A stretch of DNA of 64,000 bases from Sphingomonas sp. JC676 (GTDB lineage: Bacteria > Pseudomonadota > Alphaproteobacteria > Sphingomonadales > Sphingomonadaceae). The position numbers and the translations under genes were made by a program. Where the stretch lies: positions 372,001 to 436,000 of the forward strand of contig NZ_JACTGR010000001.1 of NCBI RefSeq assembly GCF_014489075.1, written 5' to 3'. The notes under the pieces were generated by a model. That model did not search any database. It saw only the letters and a program-made list of their open reading frames with translations, and was not told where the DNA came from. Positions 8,779 through 20,011 of this stretch are shown here, in pieces. Every line of letters begins with the position of its first letter. Within the stretch, counting starts at the first letter, position 1.

Positions 8779-9366
8779 TCAGGCGAATACCTCTTCCAGC
8801 GCAGGGCCGGACATTTGGTTCTGCGCAGCCGCGATGCGACGGATCATCGTGATGACGACTGCGACCAGCGCAATGTCGACCACGCCTTGCACCAGCAACG
8901 CCATCCTCGCGCCTTCGGGACCGCTCGACGCCGCGGCGGCAAGCGAGCCTACGATCCGGCTGAGCAGCCAAAGGCCCCACCAGGTTGCGACCAGGCCGTT
9001 GCCTTGATCATAGGCTTCATTGCAGTGGCTCGCATTCCATAGCTCCCGCATGCCTTGAAACGGCTTGAATAGGCACGCGATCGGCACTGCAAACCACCAG
9101 ATCCGCCACCCAGGAGTGAACTCAAGATCGGTGAAACCGGCGTCCAGCAGATTCTTGCCGGCCAAGTAGATCCAGCGCGCGAAGACGATCATCGTCATGA
9201 ACTTGAAAACCACGGTGCTGGCGTCGATCTCACCCGAATAAGGCCCGACCACTGCTGCAGTCGCTTCGGGAAACAGCACCACGGACAACAGCATCAATGG
9301 CGCTGGAAGCGCGTCGATCACCACCATCACCGACACGATAAGTGTCAGCAGTCCCAAATTACGCAT
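8779..9366 (-). CDS. DUF4328 family membrane protein
   Basis: About 195-aa inner-membrane protein with five or six hydrophobic segments. The core WRIWWFAVPIACLFKPFQGMRELWNAS is the hallmark of the DUF4328 family. Function is unknown. The start is uncertain: three in-frame ATG codons lie at 9396, 9375 and 9366. The last is taken because GGGGA lies about 10 nt upstream, while the middle one directly abuts the purine run. The gene converges on tig. Confidence 0.82.
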   Translation of the reverse strand: MRNLGLLTLIVSVMVVIDALPAPLMLLSVVLFPEATAAVVGPYSGEIDASTVVFKFMTMIVFARWIYLAGKNLLDAGFTDLEFTPGWRIWWFAVPIACLFKPFQGMRELWNASHCNEAYDQGNGLVATWWGLWLLSRIVGSLAAAASSGPEGARMALLVQGVVDIALVAVVITMIRRIAAAQNQMSGPALEEVFA

Positions 9367-9465
9367 TGTATTCATTTCCCCAAATGACTTTCGCATGATC
9401 GCCGGAACGATCGCGTTTCGTCAAAGGGCAAATTACCGCTCGCGGATGCGCGTGCCTCGCGCCCT

Positions 9466-10497
9466 TCAGGCGACCAGTTTCAGGTCGAATAGGCTCCTCG
9501 CGGTGGCGAGGATCGCTTCGTCGTTCGAGCGCGGCGTCCAGCCGAGAACGGTGCGTGCCTTTTCGTTGCTCGCGCTTGCCTTGATGCCAAGCCGGGGCAC
9601 CGCCTCGCGCGCCAGCGGATTGAAGAGGGCGAGCGCCCGGATCAGCAGATCGGGAAGCTGGCGCTTGGGCACCTTCGCCGCGGCAGCCCCCAGATTGTCG
9701 CGGAGTATCATCGCCATTTCGTGGAACGACAGGGAGTCTCCTGCCACCGCGAGGAAACGTTCGCCTTTGGCCCTCGGATCGGTCATCGCGCGAAGCTGGA
9801 GATCGGCGACGTCACGGACATCGACCGCGCCGAGATAGAGGCGCGGAGTACCGGGCATCTTGCCTTCGAGCATCGACTTGATCAGCCAGATCGACGTCGA
9901 GAGGTCTTCGTTGAGCGCGGGCCCGAAGATGCCGACTGGATTGACCACCACGAGCTCGAGATCGCCGCCTTCGCGCGCGATGAAATCCCAGGCGGCGCGC
10001 TCGGCGAGCGTCTTGGATTTCATATAGGGCTGGACGGCGGGACCCTCGGGATCGGTCCAGTCCAGCTCGGTATAGGGTGTAGCCCGCTGGCCATGGCCAT
10101 AGCCGACCGCAGCGAACGATGACGTGACCACGACGCGCTTCGCCCGGGCGTCGCGCGCGGCGCGCAGCACGCGCAGCGTTCCCTCGCGCGCCGGGCGAAT
10201 CAGTTCGTCCTCGTCCTTGGGCTGGGCGGGCGGGAAGGGGGAGGCGACGTGCTGGACGTAATCGCAGCCCTGCGCGGCTTGCGCCCAGCCATCGTCCTTC
10301 TCCAGATCGGCGGCGAAGAAACTGAGGCGGTCCCCCGGATCGGCGCCGGCGCGGCGCAGCGTCTCGCGCACCTCCGCTTCGCGGCTGAGGTTGCGGACGG
10401 TGGTGCGGACCTGATGGCCCTGCGCCAGGAGCTGGAGGATCACATGGCCGCCGACAAAGCCCGAGCCGCCCGTGACCAGAATGGTATGTGTCGCCAT
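9466..10497 (-). CDS. NAD(P)-dependent epimerase/dehydratase-type aldehyde reductase
   Basis: 343-aa extended short-chain dehydrogenase of the dihydroflavonol-4-reductase/carbonyl reductase group. A Rossmann fold begins at residue 5 with TGGSGFVGG, followed by RNLSR for NADP-type binding. The catalytic triad is visible as TSSFAAVG (Ser) and YMKSKTLAE (Tyr-x-x-x-Lys). The C-terminal half (LGAVDVRDVADLQLRAM) is the substrate lobe. The likely reaction is NADPH-dependent reduction of an aldehyde or ketone; the substrate is unknown. It stands alone, divergent from clpP. Confidence 0.9.
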   Translation of the reverse strand: MATHTILVTGGSGFVGGHVILQLLAQGHQVRTTVRNLSREAEVRETLRRAGADPGDRLSFFAADLEKDDGWAQAAQGCDYVQHVASPFPPAQPKDEDELIRPAREGTLRVLRAARDARAKRVVVTSSFAAVGYGHGQRATPYTELDWTDPEGPAVQPYMKSKTLAERAAWDFIAREGGDLELVVVNPVGIFGPALNEDLSTSIWLIKSMLEGKMPGTPRLYLGAVDVRDVADLQLRAMTDPRAKGERFLAVAGDSLSFHEMAMILRDNLGAAAAKVPKRQLPDLLIRALALFNPLAREAVPRLGIKASASNEKARTVLGWTPRSNDEAILATARSLFDLKLVA

Positions 10498-10577
10498 CGT
10501 AACGTTGTGGGCGCTTTGCCGCCGCGCTTCAATGCCAGGGTTCGGGTCCGAACCCTAAGCGTTCACTGTGTTGCCCC

Positions 10578-10608
10578 CTTGCGCCAGTCAATCCGAGCGC
10601 CGATGTTG
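10578..10608 (+). promoter_or_regulatory. candidate sigma-32 (RpoH) promoter of clpP
   Basis: CTTG at 10578-10581 and CCGATGTTG at 10600-10608 are separated by 18 nt. The alphaproteobacterial heat-shock consensus is CTTG-N17/18-CYTATNTNNG; the -10 part here has one core mismatch (G for T) and differs at the final G. The site ends 37 nt before the clpP start, a sensible distance. This is a match by eye only. Confidence 0.4.
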
Positions 10609-10645
10609 AGCGCTGGGCAAACACAACAATCAGAGAATCCCGAAC

Positions 10646-11299
10646 ATGCATCCGCTTTCCGATCAGATGACCATCGACCCCGTCACCGGTGGCCTGGTCC
10701 CCATCGTTATCGAACAATCGAGCCGCGGCGAGCGCAGCTTCGACATTTTCTCGCGCCTGCTGCGTGAGCGCATCATCTTCGTGACTGGCGGTGTCGAGGA
10801 CCATATGGCCTCGCTGATCACCGCCCAGCTGCTCTTCCTCGAGTCCGAGAACCCGAAGAAGGACATCTGGATGTACATCAATTCGCCGGGTGGCGTGGTG
10901 ACCGCCGGCATGGCGATCCACGACACCATGCAGTATATTCGTCCGCGCGTCGGCACGGTCTGCGTCGGCCAGGCGGCTTCGATGGGCAGCTTCCTGCTGG
11001 CATCGGGCGAGCCGGGCCTGCGCGTGGCGCTCACCAATGCCCGGATCATGATCCACCAGCCTTCGGGCGGTGCGCAGGGCATGGCTTCGGACATCGAGAT
11101 CCAGGCCAAGGAAATCCTGCGCATCCGCGCGCGGATGAACGATCTCTATGCGCAATATACCGGCCAGCCGCTGGAGCGGATCGAGCGGGCGATGGATCGC
11201 GACACGTTCCTCGAGGCCAACGAGGCCAAGGAATTCGGCTTGGTCGACGAAGTGTATGACAAGCGGCCGATGCCGAGCGAAGACGGCGCTACCGCGTAA
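10646..11299 (+). CDS. clpP: ATP-dependent Clp protease proteolytic subunit
   Basis: 217-aa ClpP serine protease, which forms the tetradecameric degradation chamber used with ClpX or ClpA. Catalytic Ser112 sits in [11 protein letters not shown], His137 in [11 protein letters not shown] and Asp186 in MDRDTFL, each offset by 14 from the E. coli numbering. The N-terminal loops ([21 protein letters not shown]) are standard. clpX lies 431 nt downstream behind a strong hairpin, so the two genes are probably transcribed separately. Confidence 0.98.
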   Translation: MHPLSDQMTIDPVTGGLVPIVIEQSSRGERSFDIFSRLLRERIIFVTGGVEDHMASLITAQLLFLESENPKKDIWMYINSPGGVVTAGMAIHDTMQYIRPRVGTVCVGQAASMGSFLLASGEPGLRVALTNARIMIHQPSGGAQGMASDIEIQAKEILRIRARMNDLYAQYTGQPLERIERAMDRDTFLEANEAKEFGLVDEVYDKRPMPSEDGATA

Positions 11300-11730
11300 G
11301 CAATGATTGGGCCTGTCCGGCGAACGACCGCCGGACAGGCCCTGACGTATATCCCCGAGGCATCGCCGGGGTTTCGATAGATGTGCGATTGCCCGCGCAG
11401 GCGGTATGATCGGCTTGTTTTGCCCGTGCGCCGATCTCGGTATTTGTCAGTCGGCATGTCTGGCTGCTCGCTGCCCAGATGGTCTATATGACGTGTGAAG
11501 GCGGCGAAGATCGGGAGCCCGGCAGGGCAGCAAATGCCGCATGTGCCCTGAGCCTGGCTCCGGAAACTACCTTTGCGCATCTCAACGGCTTGTTTCCATT
11601 CGCCGAGATAGACATATTGCGCTTCGGTGGGACACGGCTCCGCTTTTTGGCGATTGGACGCCGAGTAATTCGTAACGGCCCCGCAGCGATGGCGGTTTTC
11701 CCTCGCAGCCGGGACAAGAGGTAGTGACTA
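11300..11730 (+). other. clpP-clpX intergenic region without a supported gene
   Basis: 431 nt that hold the clpP hairpin terminator at the left and should contain the clpX promoter. An 81-codon open frame (11479-11724) ends 6 nt before clpX but has no ribosome site and no protein-like composition, so it is not called. A weak CTTG/CATATT pair near 11590-11615 has 20-nt spacing, too wide for a good heat-shock promoter. Confidence 0.6.
11309..11342 (+). terminator. clpP terminator hairpin
   Basis: Perfect 14-bp stem GGGCCTGTCCGGCG / CGCCGGACAGGCCC with loop AACGAC, starting 10 nt after the clpP stop. No T-run follows, so it may terminate inefficiently or act as a 3-prime stabilizer. Confidence 0.7.
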
Positions 11731-12999
<1,269 letters not shown>

Positions 13000-13055
13000 A
13001 GCGCTACGGCGGCCCGGTCGGGATGGGATCCCGCCGGGGGCGTCGCGGCTACCAA

Positions 13056-13080
13056 CTAGCGCGCGAGCTATGCGCGCTAG
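13056..13080 (+). terminator. hairpin downstream of clpX
   Basis: Perfect 9-bp inverted repeat CTAGCGCGC / GCGCGCTAG with a 7-nt loop, 57 nt after the clpX stop. No strong T-run follows. Probably a terminator or mRNA-stabilizing hairpin. Confidence 0.5.
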
Positions 13081-13222
13081 GCTCCTGTTATAACGGAAAC
13101 GGTCCGGAGTGTTGCCTCCGGGCATCGATTCGTCCCGTTCGGGCCGAGATGGCCCTGTTTTGGTTGACCAAGGCACCGCAGAGGCGCACGATGGTCGCAG
13201 TAATCGGATTAGGGGATGACCT

Positions 13223-13843
13223 ATGTCTGATGATGCGATCCTCGCGGACGAAGATCCCCGCGAATTTCATTCGCCCTTCGACATCGCACTCGATTGGGCC
13301 GCGTTAGAAGCTTTCAAATGGCTGGTGCTTGGTCACATCGTGTATGTGGTCGGCCTGGCGGTGGCATTTTTCCTGAAGATCCCGAACGGCGTCATCTGGA
13401 TGACGCCGCTGTTCGCCGCCCCTCTCGTCTGGAAGGGGCGGGGGCATCGGCTCTGGCCGAAGGTGTTGGCGTTGATCGTGGGCGTCACGGTTGCGCACTA
13501 TCTGGGCATGCAGGCTGCCGCATCCGCGCAGGAATCTCAGGGTTTACTCACCGAGCCTTCCTTGCTGCCGGGTTTTGTCGGCGGCGCAGTCGGCGCGGTC
13601 GTGTCGATGGGGTTGTGCGCGGTGTTCGGGCTGATGCGGCCCGGCGCGGCGACGCTGATCTTCGCACTGTTCGGTGCCGTGCTTCTCTCGCTGGTCGGTG
13701 GCCTGGGCGTCTATCTTTACCTCACGACAGGCGCGCGGGGCGATACGTTCATCAGTGCGCTGATGCAGCTGCTCAAGATCTACACGCCCTGGCAGATCGC
13801 CTTTGCCTATGTGATGGCGAAGGTGCTCAGGCCCGACGGCTAG
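13223..13843 (+). CDS. multi-pass membrane protein of unknown function
   Basis: 206 aa with a short acidic cytoplasmic N-terminus (MSDDAILADEDPREFHSP) and five or six hydrophobic segments from about residue 33 onward (LVLGHIVYVVGLAVAFFL, VWKGRGHRLWPKVLALIVGV, LLPGFVGGAVGAVVSMGLCAVFG, LIFALFGAVLLSLVGGLGVYLYL). No catalytic motif or known family is recognised. GGGATG lies upstream of the ATG. It stands between clpX and a convergent methyltransferase gene, whose stop is only 2 nt away. Confidence 0.85.
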   Translation: MSDDAILADEDPREFHSPFDIALDWAALEAFKWLVLGHIVYVVGLAVAFFLKIPNGVIWMTPLFAAPLVWKGRGHRLWPKVLALIVGVTVAHYLGMQAAASAQESQGLLTEPSLLPGFVGGAVGAVVSMGLCAVFGLMRPGAATLIFALFGAVLLSLVGGLGVYLYLTTGARGDTFISALMQLLKIYTPWQIAFAYVMAKVLRPDG

Positions 13844-13845
13844 GG

Positions 13846-14448
13846 TTAGATCAGGCCCGGCACGAAGCGCTTCACGCGCGCAGCATAAGCGTCGTACGCG
13901 GCGCCGAACTGCGCGCGGAGCAGCTTTTCTTCGCGGGTGACCCGCATCCAGGTGCCGATCCAGTAGAGCGGCACGCCCAGGATCAGCCCGCGCCAATGGC
14001 CCAGCGCGAGCGCCATCGTGAGTATCCAGATGAAGAGCGCCGTGTAGATCGGGTTCCGGATTGTCGCAAAGGGTCCCCAAGTGACGAGCTGATGATCTTC
14101 GCGGGTGCGCGCGACGATCGCCCAATTGCGGCCCATTGCACGCGCGGAAGCGACAAACAGGCCGATCGTCGCCGCCATCAGCGCCAAAACCGCGATCAAT
14201 TGTCCGATCGCGAATGGGCCGGGCGCGCCGAGTATCAGGTTGAGCGGGCCGAAACCCACTGCGAGGAAACCGAGCGCCTGAACCGCCACGCCGGCCATCG
14301 AGCCTGAATCGCGCTGCGCGCCCACTTCTTTCGTCCCGCCGCGCCGGGACCGCGCCACGAGCAAGGCGGCCGCCCAGACGAACAAGCTGGTGAAAAGCGC
14401 GCCGACGGCGAGGACGCTCGTCGGCTGGGGGTCGATCAACGCGATCAT
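13846..14448 (-). CDS. isoprenylcysteine carboxyl methyltransferase-like membrane protein
   Basis: 200-aa inner-membrane protein with five helices. The C-terminal block is typical of the ICMT/PEMT (NnrU-like) superfamily: GPFATIRNPIYTALFIW followed by GVPLYWIGTWMRVTREEKLLRAQFGAAYDAYAARVKRFVPGL. It probably uses S-adenosylmethionine to methylate a small or membrane-associated acceptor; the substrate is unknown. The ATG at 14448 lies 2 nt after the stop of the M1 peptidase gene, so the two form an operon. Confidence 0.88.
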   Translation of the reverse strand: MIALIDPQPTSVLAVGALFTSLFVWAAALLVARSRRGGTKEVGAQRDSGSMAGVAVQALGFLAVGFGPLNLILGAPGPFAIGQLIAVLALMAATIGLFVASARAMGRNWAIVARTREDHQLVTWGPFATIRNPIYTALFIWILTMALALGHWRGLILGVPLYWIGTWMRVTREEKLLRAQFGAAYDAYAARVKRFVPGLI

Positions 14449-14450
14449 CG

Positions 14451-16163
14451 TCACATCCTCATCGATTGTTTCTGGAACGCCTCGACCACCTCGGAGCGCC
14501 GGAGCACGCGCGAGTCCGGATCGACCACGACATGCGCGGCGGCAGGGACGTTGAGCGTCGCCGTGCCCCCGGTCATCGCGACCAACCGCGTCTTGCCGTC
14601 GACCTGCACTTCGATCGGCAGCGGGAAGGGCTTGTCGTGCGGGGTCTTCCACTTGAGCGACAGCGTGTCGCCGGTGCGAGTCTCGATAAGCTCGGGAAGC
14701 GCGGCTTCCTTCAGATAGATATCGAAGAACCAGTTCATGTCCTTGCCGGTCACCTGGTTGACGATCTGGATATATTCGGGCGTCGAGCTGAAGCGCGGCT
14801 TGAAATTGCCCGGCTTGGGATCGGGCCGGCCATAGACCAGCCGGCGGGTGACCTCGAAGAACTTGTCGTCGCCGATCAGGTTCCTGAGCGTGTGGAGCAC
14901 CCAGGCGCCCTTGACGTAGATGTCCTGGCCGGGGCCGCCATTGGCCTCCTCATACACTTCCTCCTCGGTCATGATCCGGCCCGAGACGATCGGGGCGCTG
15001 TTGCGGATCTGGAGGCGGAACTCGTCCATCATCGTGGCGTAGCGGGCCTCGCCCTCGCGCCAGCGGCCGTAGAGCGGCTGCATGTACTGCGCATAGCCTT
15101 CGTGGAGCCAGTAATCGTCCCAGTTGGCGGCCGACATCTGGTTGCCGAACCATTCATGGCCCAGCTCGTGCTGGAAGATCTCGTCGAACCCGCTCGGCGT
15201 CTTCTTGTAGTTGTTGCCATAGGCGTTGATCGTCTGGTGCTCCATGCCGAGATGCGGCGTCTCGACCACGCCGACCTTCTCGTCGTACCAGGGATAGGGC
15301 CCGATCACGCTTTCGTAGAAATCCATGGTCGGCGCGAATTCCTGGAACAGCGCGGTGGCCTTGGCCTCGCGGCCCGGCAGGTACCAGTAATTCATCGGGA
15401 TCTTGGGGCCGAAGCGGCTGAGATAGATGCCCGAGACTTCCTCATAGGGCGCGACGTCGATCGCCACCGAATAGGGATTCGGGCTGCGCGCGTGCCAGTT
15501 CCAGGTGGTGCGGCCGTCGGCCAGCTTTTCGATCCCTTTGAGTGTGCCGTTGGCGGGCGCCTTCAACCCGGCGGGCACGGTGATGTGCAGGTCGACGGTG
15601 TCGGGTTCGCCCTTAGGGAAATCGAGACACGGCCAGAACAGGTCGCAGCCATAGCCTTCCGCCGTGGTCGCGACCCAGGGCTTGCGCTCGCCTGGCGTCT
15701 TCGCCCAGACAATGCCGTCGTCCCAGGGCGCGCGCACCGCGACGTGCGGCGTACCGCCATAGACGATGCGGACTTCCGCCCGCCCGCCGGCCTTGAGCGG
15801 GCGGGGCAGAGTGATCGCCAGGCGGCCTTCGGGATTGGACCATTGGCCTGGCCTGAGCGCCTTGCCGTCCACGCTGAGCGCGGAGACCGGCAGGTTCTTG
15901 TCGAGATCGATCAGGAGCTGGGTCTGCGGGTCCGACGTGGTCAGCGTGAGCGTCGCGGTCCCCTCCAGCCGATTGGTGTCGGGAAAGACCTCGATCGCTA
16001 GATCGACATGCTCGAGGTGCAGCGCCGCCCGCGCGGGCTCGATCGGGCCACCCGAGGTCTGGGTGATCGCCGTGATCGGTGGCTCGCCGCGCTTGACCTG
16101 CGCGAGCGTGGGGGAAGCGGCGAGCGCCAGCACGGATGCGGCAAGGAGCAGGCGAGGGGTGAT
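14451..16163 (-). CDS. secreted M1 family zinc metallopeptidase (probable ATC start)
   Basis: About 570-aa aminopeptidase-like enzyme with a signal peptide (TPRLLLAASVLALAASPTLAQ). The zinc site is HELGHEWFGN with the downstream glutamate in WLHEGYAQY; the substrate motif is PHLGMEHQTINAYGNN, a variant of GxMEN. The N-terminal beta domain (HLEHVDLAIEVFPDTNRLEGTATLTL) is standard. No ATG, GTG or TTG occurs in frame near the signal peptide. The only codon with a proper ribosome site is ATC at 16161-16163, 6 nt after AAGGAG; the next GTG lies inside the signal peptide. An ICMT-like methyltransferase gene follows after 2 nt. lon is divergent. Confidence 0.9.
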   Translation of the reverse strand: MTPRLLLAASVLALAASPTLAQVKRGEPPITAITQTSGGPIEPARAALHLEHVDLAIEVFPDTNRLEGTATLTLTTSDPQTQLLIDLDKNLPVSALSVDGKALRPGQWSNPEGRLAITLPRPLKAGGRAEVRIVYGGTPHVAVRAPWDDGIVWAKTPGERKPWVATTAEGYGCDLFWPCLDFPKGEPDTVDLHITVPAGLKAPANGTLKGIEKLADGRTTWNWHARSPNPYSVAIDVAPYEEVSGIYLSRFGPKIPMNYWYLPGREAKATALFQEFAPTMDFYESVIGPYPWYDEKVGVVETPHLGMEHQTINAYGNNYKKTPSGFDEIFQHELGHEWFGNQMSAANWDDYWLHEGYAQYMQPLYGRWREGEARYATMMDEFRLQIRNSAPIVSGRIMTEEEVYEEANGGPGQDIYVKGAWVLHTLRNLIGDDKFFEVTRRLVYGRPDPKPGNFKPRFSSTPEYIQIVNQVTGKDMNWFFDIYLKEAALPELIETRTGDTLSLKWKTPHDKPFPLPIEVQVDGKTRLVAMTGGTATLNVPAAAHVVVDPDSRVLRRSEVVEAFQKQSMRM

Positions 16164-16209
16164 AGGAGCCTCCTTCAGGCGAGATCGGGGATTGTTACGG
16201 ACGCGGCCT

Positions 16210-16225
16210 GTGACCGGTCGGTCAC
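16210..16225. promoter_or_regulatory. palindrome in the M1 peptidase/lon divergent region
   Basis: GTGACC-GGTC-GGTCAC, a perfect 6-4-6 inverted repeat 97 nt upstream of lon and 46 nt upstream of the peptidase start. It could be an operator shared by the two divergent genes; no regulator is known from the sequence. Confidence 0.35.
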
Positions 16226-16322
16226 GGTCAAATGCGGGAAATGGATGCGACGATTGATGCGGCTGGCGCAGGCCCCATATATAGTGGAAACAAGGGCCCC
16301 GCAGGGCCGACCCGGAGTATTC

Positions 16323-18719
<2,397 letters not shown>

Positions 18720-18865
18720 CGGAGTGTAACCGTTTCGTCGCACAGGCCGGAAAACCGGCTGAAAGGTTTTGACAGCGATGGCTGGTGCGTGCTGACTGGC
18801 GCACCGGCTTTTTCAAGCCGCGACTCAATTTATTGATTTGCACGACTAAGGGGGAAACCGAAGAA

Positions 18866-19138
18866 ATGAACAAGCAGGAGCTGATCGGACAGGTCGCCGA
18901 CACTTCGGGCCTGGGCAAGGGCGATGCCAGCAAGGCCGTAGAGGCCGTTTTCGATGCCATTTCGGCGGCGCTCAAGAAGGGCGACGAGGTTCGCCTGGTC
19001 GGCTTTGGGACCTTCTCGGTCAGCAAGCGCAAGGCATCGACCGGCCGCAATCCACGCACGGGCGAGGAGATGACGATCAAGGCGTCGAACCAGCCCAAGT
19101 TCAAGGCGGGCAAGGGCCTCAAGGATTCGGTCAACTGA
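18866..19138 (+). CDS. hup: HU family DNA-binding protein
   Basis: 90-aa nucleoid protein. It shows the full HU pattern: MNKQELIGQVA, the helical dimer core, VRLVGFGTFSVSKRKAS, the DNA-binding beta arm RNPRTGEEMTIKASNQPKFKAG, and the closing helix. It binds DNA without strong sequence preference as a homo- or heterodimer. Its place after lon is the same as in many Proteobacteria. GGGGGAAACCGAAGAA precedes the ATG. TTGACA lies about 90 nt upstream but lacks a good -10 partner. Confidence 0.97.
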   Translation: MNKQELIGQVADTSGLGKGDASKAVEAVFDAISAALKKGDEVRLVGFGTFSVSKRKASTGRNPRTGEEMTIKASNQPKFKAGKGLKDSVN

Positions 19139-19222
19139 CCTGATTCGAACGCGGGCCGGGGCTGGACAGCGCACCCCGCAATGCCTAAAGGCCCGCTTCC
19201 CGTTTCGGCTGAAAAAGCCAAT

Positions 19223-19297
19223 GGGCGCGTAGCTCAGTGGTAGAGCACACCCTTCACACGGGTGGGGTCGTAGGTTCAATCCCTACCGCGCCCACCA
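19223..19297 (+). tRNA. tRNA-Val (anticodon CAC)
   Basis: 75-nt tRNA. Acceptor GGGCGCG pairs with CGCGCCC, then A and an encoded CCA. D-arm TAGCTCAGTGGTAGAGC, anticodon loop TTCACAC in a CACCC/GGGTG stem, and T-arm GTAGGTTCAATCCCTAC. A rho-independent terminator follows 7 nt later. Confidence 0.96.
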
Positions 19298-19303
19298 TGG
19301 AAT

Positions 19304-19335
19304 AGCCCGCCTGTCCCGCGACCGGCGGGCTTTTT
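19304..19335 (+). terminator. rho-independent terminator of tRNA-Val
   Basis: Stem AGCCCGCC / GGCGGGCT (8 bp) with a 12-nt loop, followed directly by TTTTT. Confidence 0.85.
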
Positions 19336-19360
19336 CGCGGGCTAAGCTCACGGAGAATGC

Positions 19361-20011
19361 GTGGCGTTCTTTGATCGCAAATACCATGTGTATGCGGCAT
19401 TTGGCGGCGGCGACGGCCGCGCGCCATGGGCCGAGCCGCAATGGAGTTCGGTAGCGGCCGCGCTAGATCCCCTTGTTTTGGCCGCGAGTGGCAAGGCGGC
19501 GGTCCGTTCGAGTCAGGTCGGCTCGGAACCCATGTCCGCAAATCAGCGCGAATTGAAATTCGGCAGGATCGGATGGAATCCCGCGGGGCATGCCAAATGG
19601 GTGCACGCCGGAAGGAGCGACGTCGCTTCCTTTATGAGCACCGAGATCTGGGCGCCCAGCTGGAGTGAATGTGAGCGGCGGCGCATTGCGCCAGACGTCC
19701 ATATCAGGATGGAGAATGAAGCCGCGTTCGGGAGCGGGGGATCGGCTCCCGCCAGTTTTCTGCTTGCGGTCGCTGTGGATATGCCAGCCGAGTATGCGCA
19801 ACACGCCTATCCCGCGATGCGCGAAATCTCGAAGGTGATGGGAGGGCGGCGCCTGGCCCACGCATTGCGGCCCTGGGCCGAAAGCTTTGGCAAAACAGCC
19901 TACTCGAATTCGATTCAGGACCTATTCTCAGCGCATATCTTTCTGGAGCGCCGGGGCAGGGAAGCGCCGGATGGGGCAGCGTTGAAGGAACCTTGGCATT
20001 GGCTAGATTGA
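19361..20011 (+). CDS. protein of unknown function
   Basis: 216-aa soluble protein starting with GTG, 6 nt after GGAG. No signal peptide or membrane segment is visible. Tryptophan- and histidine-rich stretches (APWAEPQWSS, IGWNPAGHAKWVHAG, TEIWAPSWSECERR) are noticeable, and the C-terminus ends ALKEPWHWLD. No known family is recognised. The downstream amidohydrolase begins 19 nt before this gene ends, so the two are probably translated from one message; no functional link is evident. Confidence 0.72.
   Translation: MAFFDRKYHVYAAFGGGDGRAPWAEPQWSSVAAALDPLVLAASGKAAVRSSQVGSEPMSANQRELKFGRIGWNPAGHAKWVHAGRSDVASFMSTEIWAPSWSECERRRIAPDVHIRMENEAAFGSGGSAPASFLLAVAVDMPAEYAQHAYPAMREISKVMGGRRLAHALRPWAESFGKTAYSNSIQDLFSAHIFLERRGREAPDGAALKEPWHWLD

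Noticed and set aside
11479..11724. 81-codon frame just before clpX
   Set aside because: No ribosome site, no recognised family, and composition not convincing; more likely the clpX leader.
16008..16322. Upstream extension of lon to 903 aa
   Set aside because: It overlaps the divergent peptidase gene and is not conserved; the ATG at 16323 has a ribosome site and gives the normal Lon length.
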